A stretch of 64,000 bases of DNA from Allacma fusca (lineage: Eukaryota > Arthropoda > Collembola > Symphypleona > Sminthuridae), in NCBI GenBank assembly GCA_947179485.1, contig OX359246.1:54229632-54293631 (forward strand), written 5' to 3'. Shown here in pieces: positions 10,897 through 24,300 of the stretch. The notes below the pieces were generated by a model. That model worked only from the letters and a program-made list of their open reading frames with translations. It was not told the origin of the DNA and made no database searches. Made by a program: the position numbers and the translations under genes. The stretch's first letter is position 1, and every line of letters begins with the position of its first letter.

Positions 10897-12302
10897 TTAT
10901 AAATAAGGGGATTCGTCACTTGTTGCAATTAATTTGAGGACTGGGTCAACTAAACTAGTTGAAATGGAATCGACCGAAAATATGGCATTCTTGTCAGTCA
11001 CGGGAGCACTGTAAACAGAGAATTTCTTCCGAGGACCCAGATTTGTTGAGTTTCGTACCGCCCACAAGTCCGGCACAGATGAACTTAGACTCTGACTCTC
11101 TTCAGATCCTTCCCGAAATAAAATATGGTGATGAGATTTAAAATCGTCCCCTTGCGTCCTTTCACAATTTTTGCTATGATCATCCCTACTGCCAGTACCA
11201 CCGTTTTCCATTTTGCTGCTGCAGTTGTAACTGTTACCCATGCTGCCTGTAAGGTAGGAAAAGGGATGTTTGAACATTGACAGTAAGAAAGAAGTGGGTT
11301 TTGGTTTGCTGTCACAAGAGGTTGAACTACTTTTACGGGGAAATACTGGCGAGGAAAAAATATCACCATTAGCATTATGTTTGCACACAGCTTTCTCAAC
11401 AGCAGAGTAAACATTACGGTCACACTGGCAGTGTGAAGCAACTTTCATTTCACAGCTACAACTACTTCGAATACGTTCCCGTCCGTCAACACGGTCAAAA
11501 TTTTCAGCACTGTGAGACTGCAGCTTTAATTGCTCACCAATATCCGACTCTTCTGTTAACAGCCTCGGTTCAGATTTAAAGCAATATTTCGTCCCCGTGA
11601 GACCATTAGGTGACAGTGAATTTCGGGTATTAGGCCAACTTGAGCGGGCAGTGTTGGAAATGCCAACGGCCTTAGCCACGGCACGGGCTTCGGATGCAGC
11701 TGCAGCCACCGTTGACAGAGTCGAATTAGGATTGAAATTAAAAAGTGAAATCGGAATGATAAATCTGGGTCCGTGTAAATATATCGTGTAGATTTCACTC
11801 TGAGACTCCGTTTCTTCCGAAGACAGGGAAGAGCAAGCATCCATTGTCACTTGAACTATCGGAGTACGTGTCTCCCCTTCCTTCAAACATTCTTGCATTT
11901 GAGCTTCCTGGAATCGAATCACATTTTTCCATCATTGTAAAACATTACATCACAGTTACCCTTTCTCATCCTCACGTTACAATTTGGCATACAAATGTTT
12001 CATTAACTGTTTCTGAAGTTGTTATGAGATTCTCTATACGTCTCAACTCCGCATCAATGGAGTCGATTTGTCGTTTGTACACACGGTTTTGAACTTCAGC
12101 CCGGAAAAGTGACTCCTTCGTATCCTCATACATGAATCTAGCAAACATTCCATATTTATACCCCATAGTAATTAGCGTGTCGTGAGCGTTAATAAAATAA
12201 AAATATTAAACATGGCAACCTTCGGGTATTAAATTCTATTTTTAAGCCCATGCTCTCTACAACAGGATCAACTCCAGCGGGCGCAGTGACAATGACGTGG
12301 AT
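10897..12302 (-). CDS. GABA-B-R3: GABA-B-R3 exons for the cytoplasmic tail and coiled coil
   Basis: Exon 12302-12220 follows helix 7 and ends in a weak donor (AAG|GTTGCC). An 82-base intron follows, and the next exon starts at 12137; AG|A rebuilds the Arg of FNTRR. The coiled coil RVYKRQIDSIDAELRRIENL lies here; in this family it pairs subunits. The donor of this exon is ambiguous: 11981 (ATT|GTAACG) and 11993 (TTT|GTATGC) both keep phase 0. The last exon (11907-10897) is a Ser-rich tail of 336 residues with no domain, ending SPYL, with several possible phosphorylation clusters. Confidence 0.85.
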
Positions 12303-15300
12303 CTAGGGTGACAAATAATCATACAAGACGTGAAAAATGTACCGTACTGCCAACTTTATTTACGCTACGCTAGGAAACTAAACGGAAAAATGCATTATTA
12401 CCTTTGGAAGAAACAGAAGGCAGAGGGTGACGGTGGTGGATATGAGAATGAGCGCAGTTACACTGATGAAAGACAAGGTAACCTTGTCGGAAACCAAGTT
12501 GGCCAAGGTTACCCCAAGCACACTTGTGAGCACAACGACATAAACACAAAGTCCAATGTAATTGGAATCATTGAGAGCTTGAATCTTAACATGCCTGCAA
12601 AGAAAAAAAAAATGAAAATCGTTTTAAAATTCCAGCGACGTCTCATGTTTAGAGCGGAGCGTTGAAAGCGAAACCATTTTCATTACGGTAAAAGGAAACC
12701 GCAATAACACTTGGGTATATTTCTCTGAGTGAGCGCTTACCTTGTTTCCCAAGCCATATAAACCCCAACGACGAGCAGCAGACTTTTATACCCATACAGA
12801 ACACTCAGCCACACATGACCGTGCTGAGAGGTGCAAACCTCTATCTGGAATAGCAAATCAGTTTTCATTCCGTGAAACATATGTCCCATGCTGCCCCGAA
12901 ATGCTCTCTCGTTCCTTCATCATTAGAGGGTAGTTGAGAGAGACTCCTTTAATTGTTCATGCATAGTCAAATCCTTGTTTATAACTCACCTTAGGTTGGT
13001 AAACAACGGATCTGTCATGAGGGTCGTCCTCGATTGTCAGGTTCTGGAGTTTTCTATGCATAGGATCAAATATGGCCCAACTTGATACAATGATGCAGTC
13101 AATAACCAGAAGTGTCATGACGACCGTCATGAGCTGCGTGTCTCGTAAAAGCTGCAATTCAATTAAATTATAAGTGATTCTTTCCAATATCAAACACGCA
13201 ACTTCCATTTACTAAACTCAATTACAATACGATCCAATTGAGTCGGCTTCACTCCTCAGCATACTTACATACCATGCTCACGTAGATATAGATAGACACC
13301 TACGTACACAGAGACATGTGAAATGCTCATCCATGCATTAAAACTTCAACCTGAATTCATGAACACCTGTACAGTTTCTCCTGATAATTCATTACGTAGC
13401 TCTTCCTGTGACTCTAGAGGACCTATGATGAGTGTGAATACATGTGAGATTTATTTAGCAAAAATTGCCACAGCTTCAAATGCTTTTGAATTGCCTTCTC
13501 CCCTACCAATCATCTGTCACAATTTGATGTTATCTTCAACTCAGACATTCGTCTCTGACGTGACATGAATACCTACAAGAGTTTCCGTCAATGGAAGAAG
13601 CTTTAAAAAGCTTCTTCTGTTTAAAAAATTGGAATGCTCAATATGTCCAAAATCTTTCCCACAATCATTTGTGTATTAATATTCCCTAATCTCCCCTCCA
13701 AAAGATTGTCTGTATATGAAACGATAGCTTCCATCCCAAGTTATATATTGTGTGCCATCCTTCAAGCCATGTGCACAATTAGTCAAAGTCTTCATGATAA
13801 TGCACATGGCACTAGGATTGTTCATTTTATTCTAGTTTCCACCTGGTTCATGCTACAAATCTTCTGCCATATCTTGTTTGTCGGTTGAGTGCATCTAATA
13901 TTAGTCACGGGTGGTATATTGTTTCTGAAGGAGCACAAAGGAATATCTTCAAGCATTTTTAAGCCACAAGTGAAGCTATTCCCAACTACTAACAAAAGAT
14001 GCGAAGATCTTTTAGAAATGCAAATGTTCATTTTCCCTTATCAATATACATACATACTTATGGCAATTATTTTACTCTTTGGAAGCGCTTGCTGTTTTTA
14101 ACATTTGCTTGCTTTTGAGCGTGGGATGTTATGTAATTATTATTTTAAACTAAAATCCTGCAATTTAGGTTTATATTATGTTCATAACAACGGGAAAAAA
14201 CTCCAGGGTTAATAGTACATACTACTCGAGTCTTGAAAACTATCCAAATTGAAAATCAAACTCAAACTGGAATTTATAGAGCTATGGACGATTTGTCACG
14301 AACGAATTCAAAGACACACAACCTACTCTGCTAGAGATGAGGGAGAATTGAAAGAGGAAAAACAAATGTTTATTAAAATAAAATTGCAGCCATCAGAAGC
14401 ACACAAGGTAAACAGGAGAGACTGGAAATCTGTGGTAGTGTTTGCAAAGTTTCCCACCGACTCTCGGTCAGACTACTAACTTGTTTAAGACAAAAGAAGA
14501 GCAAAGGATGGAAAACTAATTGTAAGAACGTGCTCAAGTGTCTCCCGTCCCCATATGAAAGGAGGAAATTTTCAAGAGAAGAAATAAGAAACGCGAAAAA
14601 TCATTTCCTCATCACAATACTAGCTTGTCATCTCTCATAGGATGCATTAGCAATGCCCACTTCCCTTCTTTAGTTCTCCAAGGGCTTTGAGGAAGCATTT
14701 TATGTAAGACTGCAAGTTACTCCCTCAATAACCATTTAGTGAATCCAATTATTTTCATCTTAAATTTCTCTAGATATACAAAAACAGCCAATTTATTATT
14801 CACTAAATTGAGTAAATTGATAGGACAAATTCTGTAAAATTCACCCTTTACCTTTCCTTATTAAAAACTAATTTCCGGCGACCTTTTATTTCGGCTTGCA
14901 AAGGACAGGTAATCTTAAACTTGACTCATATGTATTTTCTCTATTTGATGTAGAGAGGACACCGAACCGAATTGCGTACGACGCTACACCCTAGTCGGAA
15001 GTTTTACAATGTAGCTCTTACAGACATATGTACCTACATATATGAGAATATAAGAACTCATTCTGAAAACATGGCAAGGTACTCATCTTTCCTTGACGAG
15101 ACGTCTTCGCTTTTGTTTAATGAGTTATTGGGCAGCGGTCTATACAGTTTGTTTAGTGTGGGGAGTAGTTTACAAATGTATGGAACACAATACGGGGACC
15201 CGACGTTCTGAAAACACAACTAACGGGTAATTAGAGACTGTAGAGTAAGTATGTAGTGAATAGCCAATTGCAATGATTGTATTCCCAATGACTTGACTAG

Positions 15301-18300
15301 CAAGTGAGTGAGTGAGTGAGGGCTCACCAAAACCAACAAGCGTGGAAATGAATCCTCATATTATTATGTAAATAGTTGCTTTTACACCCTCATTTATAAA
15401 TACTACCGTTAATATTTATATAGACTGGGTCGTATAACTGCACTTCACATTTTGCACTAAATGACTGTACCACACAGACATTGACGTAAACATAAGCAAA
15501 TGTATGCACCACCCCCAGAATCTCTGTCCCACGTCGCTTTCACTCTGACATAGTGCGTGGATACGTACACATGGACTTTAGTAGTTGGTGAAGATAGTAT
15601 ACTTCATGCAACTACATAAGTGCAGGGAGTAAGTTACATATAGATATAGACGTCTCTACTGGAGTTTTAATATCCGAAAACTTTACCTTGTTCTTGACGA
15701 CACCAAGACAGCTTCGAGTGAAGATACGATGAACTCGATACGTCTTGGCAAACATGGCTCCAAAGGCAAGGGAAAACCCCGTTGACAATAAATAAGCTCG
15801 AACCTATGCATAAATTTTCTATTACGATCAACCAACTTGCAGCATATTAGATTCACAGTGTTTGCAATTTCAGCCTGTCTCCTCCGCCTGAGTTCCTCGT
15901 CAACGTTTTGTTTTCCAGGCTTTCTCTTATTCAACAGACAAGGGCAAGGAAGGAGAGAGAACAAGTACGGAGGAGGAGGAGGGAAAGGTACGGAAAAAGT
16001 CAAGTCAATAAGACCGATTTGATGACTACAAATAGCTATGAGGGAAGCATGCAAGCGAGACAGTACTTAAATGCACACACAATTTATGTCACACTGGAGG
16101 TGCTTAACTGCGATTATTAAAATCCAGCCCTAGCCCCATCCACAGCTATTTCCATCCTCCTACTAAATATGCATTAAAATATTGGCTTTTTCTTTCCCAA
16201 ACAACCCTCGGAGCAAAGCTGATTTGTGCTGACACATGATCGTGTTCGCATGCCTGGATGTATTTGCATAAGGTCTTTAAAGCCCGTGCTTCCTAAGGTT
16301 AGTCGACCCTTACCTGCGACGAGACATGTGGAACTGAGGCTGAGGAAAAACAGTGAGTACTTAGGAGCTGCAGAGTGACGGCTATTGATGGAAATGTTCC
16401 CATACATGCACAGACGGGTATTTGCTCACCATTTAGTATCCAGACCCGACGAGAATTGTTGTTATTACATATAAATGAGACAGCATGTAAAATAGATTGA
16501 ATTTGTAAGGAAATGTCAAGACATAAGGGAAACACTAAGTTTTTCCCCGAGTGGGAGGGATATATTTCTGTATCTATATTATCTATTTGTATGTGTATAT
16601 GGACACTCAGATGTAAAGTTCAGCACGGGGGAGAAGGAGAGTGAGGCAAGACTTGTGGAGTTAGAAAAAATACATTAAATGACAATCGGAGCACTTGAAT
16701 TTAAGTAGACAGCGAGCAAGAGAAAGGAGAGACTACAAATGTATTTTGGCACACAATTGACAACTTGAGTATTACATGCAGTTGGAGAACTCGCGAAATT
16801 CCCCCCAGTAAAGCAAGTAAAGCAAGAGACAATTTTCACGAGTCACTTGGCCCTTTATGAAAAATCCTGTGGTTCCAATGTTACCCACCCAACCAATTTC
16901 AACTCTACCTCTCGTCCGTTACCTTTCTCCAGTGTTATATATGAGTCTCATTTTGAAATACCATATCGTAAGTATCCCCGTGCATACTACATATGTTTCC
17001 ATACATCCCTACATAAATAACTATAACGCATCTACACCTTATAAGTATTTTCACTTCATATGCAGAGCTTTCTTGAAACGCATGCACAAATACTATAGAG
17101 AAATCTCCCGAAAAATTGTGTAGCACTCCCGCCTGTCCTACATGCTAAAGCTACTCGAAACTGGACTACATTTTTTCATGTAATACTAGGGACGGTGCTT
17201 GTTCGCATATGCTTAGATACTTAAATCTATGCTTACGTTGATTTTCATAGAAAAAAAAAAGAAGCTTTCTGTCGTCTCCACATTCTCATTGGGTCCAATC
17301 CTTTTACTGCACCAAGTCCTCCATTGTGTCAGGCTCCTCATTCCCACTAACTATTCTCCTCTCTAACAATGGTGGGGCCGCATCCAATGAATACATGTGA
17401 ATTGTATATTAGCACAAGATAAATTAGTTTGCAAGTTATTTTGGGCTTAGGATACTCCCTCGGTCCCTAGCTTAATATTACAATTATTCTATGTAGAGAA
17501 GGGATGGGAGGGCGGCATTGCGGCTTCTCCATATTTTCCATGAAACATGACTTCCCTCAGCTTATTTTCTATTACCAGTTACTAGTTCCAGTCCTTGAAG
17601 TTTCCCAGTTCAAAATATTGTTATGTTTAATTTCCAATTTTTAAAGGGAAAATTATTTTCATTTCAACAAGTTCAGCACAAATGGAAATTACTAAATTCA
17701 TTTTTAACCACGTCATGCATACATCAATTTACAGACGGTATGAATACATCTAGGAAAATAATTATAGTTGGAAGCGGTTGTTGGTGACTGTTCTATTCTG
17801 TCCGCATGAGGGGTTCAGCCATACAACTGACTAAGAGTGCACAATGGGAAAGTAAATCTTGAGGAAAAATGAATATGGGATGAGATGCCAATTCAATCTT
17901 AAAAAGCTTACAAGGAGACTCGCGTTTCCAATCAATAGTTTCATCCGATGAAGACGGAATAATCGAGATGCAAAAGCAGATTCGAATGCTCCCATTCTCA
18001 CTCGCAATATGCCTATTTATTTCACTTTGTCATTGCAGCCAAGCATGATAGTCTTATTCTATACTCCCAAAAAAAAACCATACCAACATGAAAACATACC
18101 TCAAATCCAGATATTTGCAATACAGTTACAGTATTTTACCAGCCATAAAGCCTTACGGAGTAAAAGGGAAGAGTGCCATCTCAACTTTACGAAATTGCGT
18201 AAAAGGTGAGACCTCCACAGATAGAAGCAAGACTATTGCTTGTGCTACGGACCAGGAGTAACATGCACGGATAAATAATCCCAGGTTCAATATTGTTATG

Positions 18301-21300
18301 TCCCTCCAACATGCACTTCTATCAACTTGCAACAATACAAGCATAACCGAAACCTTTCAAAATACATTTCCCAATTTAAAACCAGCCTGGAAAATATTTG
18401 CACTTTGCAGAAAATTTTAGAAGCCGTTACTATAAATTCAAAAGAAAGTGCTCAAAATTGAGTTAACGGCATGTAAAAATTCCAATGTGAGAAATGCTTG
18501 AAATGAAGACTTGCTTTTGACATAAAGGGACGAAATTTGGAGTAAAATCTCAACAAAATGTGAGTGTATTTCCTTTCCAGAAGAATTTTAAAAAGCAAAC
18601 ACTTTCTCTCAAAGAAAGGAGGGCGCGAGAATGAGATTTAAAGTCCCGACATGCCTTTACAATATTTATTGAGTGTTGTTCCTGGAAATAAACAATTTTA
18701 AGAATTGACATGTAGTATTTTGGAGGGAATTTGGAATGCAGCAGGTTTTAGTTTGTGCTTACTTCCGCTCCGTCTCTATTGACATTAAAGTCTCGGGTGA
18801 CTAAAACAACGGACTTGAAGAGCAAAGGGTTGTGAATAGGTGGGAACCAAAAACCAAGGAGATATTGAGGGTAGATAGGATTGTGAGTGTGTAAAGAGAA
18901 GCTGAGAGTAGACTGAAATCCAAACCAGGATCCAAGTTTATGAAAAGACTTACTGTGCAAATATAAGCGAAATGCTTCCCATCTGGTTCAGGCCCGAAAT
19001 CTGAACCGAGTAAAATGACGGCTACGTAAGCAAAGATGCAGCCGATGATAACCATATTATTCAACCTCGGGCTAGACAACTTGATGTACCTATAAGAGAT
19101 AAAATACGAAAAACATTACATACTGTAGGAGTCTCCTGATCTTCATTAGCATTCTGTTGATTAATCATATGCTTCCGCATTGAAATTTTCCATTCAGGAT
19201 TTTTCATGAAACTTTTCAGCAAAAACCTCCTCAAAATCCACACTCACACGCTCCTCACCCACGACCAAGTATTTAGAAAATACCCTCAAGTAGGAAATAC
19301 TCAAGCTAACTCACATAGGGCTGTCTGACTGAGTGCGTATAGAAAATACTCATAGTCTTCTGCGTTAACCAACCTCAACTTAAGCTGACCATGACAGTTA
19401 TGGCTTTTGTATGGAGTAAAATCTCAAGGGGTTCTTTTATCGACTGAATGATGTTGTTCACTACGAGAGAATCATAACATTGTGGGCTCACTCTGTCCCT
19501 ACTACATTGAAAATTAAATGCCTAAAGGTACATATATTTTGGCACACTCAATACCAATTGGAGATAAATGTACCCGGTTTCAGATTTTCCAAAATATAAA
19601 AGTTCGGCTTGCTAACACAACGTTTTCCAATCCGTTACATCTGTTTCGTAAATTTCAAAACTCTATGTATCTGGCTTGTTAGTTTGAGGAAAAACCGGAA
19701 CAATCAGGTCCTAATGGAATACATACTTACTACTTGCTTCAATTGCAATGTTGAAACATCTTTTACTATTGTTTGATTGCCTTGAACATAGAATTTTTTT
19801 TCAATCAACTATTCTCTTGATTTATTCTACGAAATGCTTCTTTTCCTTTTAAGATTCTGGTTCGATTTTTTTCCGGTCATAAAACCATATTTGCCAAAGC
19901 TATTGCCGTCGTCGAGACAAATACAAGAGAAGGCAGATGAGAGTGATAAGAAATCCTTACTTTATTACATATTTATGAAATGCTATTGCAAGCTATAAAC
20001 TCTCTATATATGCTATAGAAATAATAAGCTTCAACCAAAAGTCACTTGCGGGAGTGAGTCAGGTTTCCCAGAGTCATCGAAGTGCGGTTTGCTATTATTA
20101 TTATTTTCTATCCAGCACAGGACAGAATGTATTTGAATTGAAGAATCTCTCTCTCTCTCTCTCTCTCTCTCACTTGAGTTTCCGATGGTAAAGATTGAAG
20201 GCCAGGAATGTAACAGCCATGACAATTCCAAGGAAAGCCAGAGCTGCCACGATGATGTAAGGTGAACTTTCCACACGAATAATTTTGACGCGGAACACAC
20301 GCCGAGCAATTGGGACTTGGTTCTTATGCCACACAATCTTCCAGCACCCCGAACATGTGAGGTTCAGAATGGAATCAAGAGGTGAAAATAATCCCACAGG
20401 CCTTCGCTTCCCACCTAAACTTTCCCCCATTTCAAAATAAAAACCACGGTTAGTTCACATCACACGAAACCAAAATTTCTTCAAAGACTTGCGGCATTCC
20501 CTCACACATTTACTATCACTTTCTACTGCATTTGCAATTTCCACTCATCAACACTCAGTAGAATGAACGGGTTATTGAAATTCCTCCAGATATTCATAAT
20601 TACATATCACTTCAGAATACGTTCCAATTAGAGAATTATTCAGTTCTGCTTTTACCTCACGCATTTATCTGTATTCGTATCAATGTACTATTGCACATAG
20701 CTATGCTCTTATATTTCCCCAAAAATATTTTCCAAGTCGGTAATTTTGCTAAATGTGATATTTCTCAATCTCAATATATATATTCTCAATATCTACAAAA
20801 ATCGAAGCTGAAGTTCCAAGGTTTGTAATAAAATCATCTTCGAGGAATATCTACAGAGAGAACGTCCAACATAAAACGGTAATATAAATTAGAACCATAA
20901 AACTGTACCTTGAATTTGACTAATGGAAGTAATCCCGACACGATCCGGGCCAGAGAAAGATATTGGGCCCTAAAAATAATTACCACACAATTTATGTGCC
21001 CCAAACTCTCTTAAAAATCAAACCCAGCATTGATTCATCTCTCAAGATAATAATAATTATTATTATTACATTTCTATCGCAATAAAATGCTTTCAGATTA
21101 AAATCCTTATCATTCAGATTCCCAGGGCTTCAATTAGGAGAATCACTTACTGAGATGCCATTGAAAGACAGAGACTTCATAACTTCAGTGAGGTTCTTGG
21201 CAAAGTCTTCCCCCTCGTAACTAACGTCCTCAAAAGGGTAGTCATATTGATCTCGGAAACCTTTAAGTCCCAGAGCAACGCTCCACATGGCATCATACAC

Positions 21301-24300
21301 TTCTGGGGCAAAGGGACTTTCCTCATAGAAGTGTTTTTCCCTCATTAATATCTTCCGCAATCTCTTTCGGAAATCTGCGGCTTTCTATGTGTAGCATTGA
21401 CAGAAACAAGAACCACAATAATAATTATTTCAGAATTCATGAGCGTAATTACCTTCTGAAATATTTCATTATCCTTAGATTGACTGGCTTTGTTCCCTTG
21501 CCCCAACAAATGAGCTGTCACAATAGGGACAGCATTGTCGTTGGTTTCTATATAGTCTCTGCTGGCGGCAATTACTCATATAGTACACATGACAAAAGCA
21601 TACACCAGAACTAATTTACACGTACATTTTCAAGCATTAGGTCGTTGGAGGCCAAGTCTATATAGTTGAGTAGGAAATGTTCTACGAGAATATGTACATA
21701 TGGAAAAAGTGTTTACCGTCGTTTGAATGAAGTTGTGCCGATCCACAATGAGGGAATGCTCCACTGCCATGATTAACTGCCACTGACTACAGTTATGAGA
21801 AGGTGTGGAGGAGCGGAGTGGTGGTGAGGTAACTCTGGAAGAGGGAAACCTTATTGAAGAGTGATTAGAAAATTGTAAATGTCTATTGTCGCGTGTGCTG
21901 ATTGGTTCCATGGTTTCTTCATTTTCCCACAATGTGGTTTCCGTCTGCCCGATCAGAATCCAAACGTAGTCACTTCCAAACATTTTCATCTCGTAAACCT
22001 AAGCATTCAGAATTAAAAACTAGCTAATTTGACTGATGACATAACTCGAACCATTCTTGCGGTTTTATTGCATGCAAATGTCCTACAAAGGGCTCACTTC
22101 ATAAGCACATTGCTCTCTTTATTGTGTGCTTCGCTGTCATGTAACCTTTACCGCAGGCACATGCAATTCAAATATGTATAGAATCGGTCCATATGCATGC
22201 ATACATATGTATGTAGATACACATCATCCATGTACAAATATGGCTACATGTGTTCTACCATATTACCCACTTCAAATGAAAATTAACAAAATTGGACCAA
22301 TTCCCTGTGAATTCTTTGAAATGAAGCAATTACAGTTCAAAACATCATAAAAAATAATTTCTGTACATTCGGAGTATCTAATTATATACCTACAGATATT
22401 GCCTTACCTTACAAAATATGAAGGGAGCAATGTCTGCTCCAAAACTTGCAATGATTATACGGGAATCCAACTCCTGTAAAGCAATAATGATCATAAAAAA
22501 AAAGTAAATACATGGACTTGTATTGTGGAACAAAAGAAAAACAATTTTGGAAATAAAATTCAAGTCAAGCATGGAACTTTAGGTTCTATTCGGATTTTTA
22601 GGAACTGTTACAATTTTTTTCAACAGTTGTTCGGTTCGGAAAACCTCTCGAATCCAAAACTTTTTAATGAGTTGACTTCTTCAAAAGTTCACATCTTTGG
22701 TAAAATTTCTCATCAAAGTTTTTTGATAGCAGTTTTGAATTTTTTTTTAGGGTTCGGTTCAGTGCACACTTATAGTTCTACAGGTTTGGGTATATATAGG
22801 ATTCCTCCAATGATGTTAAATGGTCCTTCAGTGAAACGTTTTTCCCGAACCTTTGATGAGTTTCCGGAATCAGAGTTTCCCGTGAGGAAATTGCAAGGCT
22901 TTTACTCTATTACCGTAGGTAGGGAAATCACAAGTAAAACTAAGAGAAAGCTTTTTGCACTTTGGGAAAATCACCTTATTGACTCACTCAGATTCTAAAA
23001 GGGTGTAATTTTAACTGTCGTGTTGTTCCCCAATATATAATACTATTGAACATATGTATAAGTATAGACAAAGAATAATATTGCGTATTGCATAATCTAT
23101 CCCTCCATACTAGATACACGAATGGGGGACCGTATACATAATGTCTATCAAACGCTACTCTAAATACAGAAGTCCCAAATATTGATTCAGTTTCTGTGGG
23201 AAAATCCCGAGTATTTTACCCAGGTACAATGCATGGCAGAGAAAATGAACATCCCCGCGAAAGTACAAGTAATTACTAATTAAAGGAGATTTCGTGTCCC
23301 ACGAATGAGAAAACAAAACCCCGTCTCTTACCTTCATCTGATCGAGCTGCTCGCCAACGTCGGAATGGGAGAAAGTGAGTGCGGCTTTACAAGAAATGTT
23401 TGCATTCTCCAAAGCTCGAACTAAATGATTTGCGGGCTATAAATCAACAAAAGTTTCAATAATCTGTGATCACAAGTGTTCTTGAATCAGAACTAATGAG
23501 CAAATATTAGGAGCTCGGCAGTTACAAGTTACATCTAGTAATCCTCCACTCCTTCAACAACTTCCTGTCTGCACGCAGAAGGACTTAGCACATTTCAATT
23601 GCTAATCGTGTTTTATGTAGCATTCCAGCTATCCCATTGGGCTGAATTCAGCTCCGTAATGAAAATGGTAAATATTTCTACTATAACTACTTATTACCGG
23701 AATCTTTTCTTAATGAGAGCCCTATAATAGCTGAAACCTTATTTTACTGACTAGTAATCAGCCCTACGCGTTACAGTGAATTCCTGAGTTTACCCAACCG
23801 TAAAGAAGTATAACTCTAATACTCAAGACTTTCTCCAGATGCTCATATGTACATCTACCAGACAAAATTTTGCAAAATTTACCCCAAATTTAAACAATTC
23901 TTTAGTCTATAATTTGTCACACTGCATACAGAAATTATTTACACTAATGGAAACATATGAATCCTGCAGACGTCTTCAAACAGTACCACCCCGAGGGACC
24001 CCATGCTGAGTGATAGAGCAAGAAAAGAGCAATTACCATCACAAGCAAAATAATCTTGAGGAAGACAATACACATCTGTAATGCTTATTGATCTAAATAA
24101 TTGCAAATATTAACTTATGGGAAAACTTGGACAAAACAAAAACTCTCTCGCTAGTATTCCCTCATGCAAAACTGGGGAAACTTTTCTGTTTATGGTGCAA
24201 CCGCAGCTGCATTTATGTGTCTACATAAAAGCCATTCAAACAAAATGGCTATTGCTCTTTGAGCTTTCAAGGAGATTACGAAGGCAAATTTTCTCCCTGA

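Noticed and set aside
13323..14101. Cluster of 70-85-codon ORFs on both strands
   Set aside because: Inside a receptor intron, mutually overlapping, hydrophobic by AT-rich composition, no recognisable protein.
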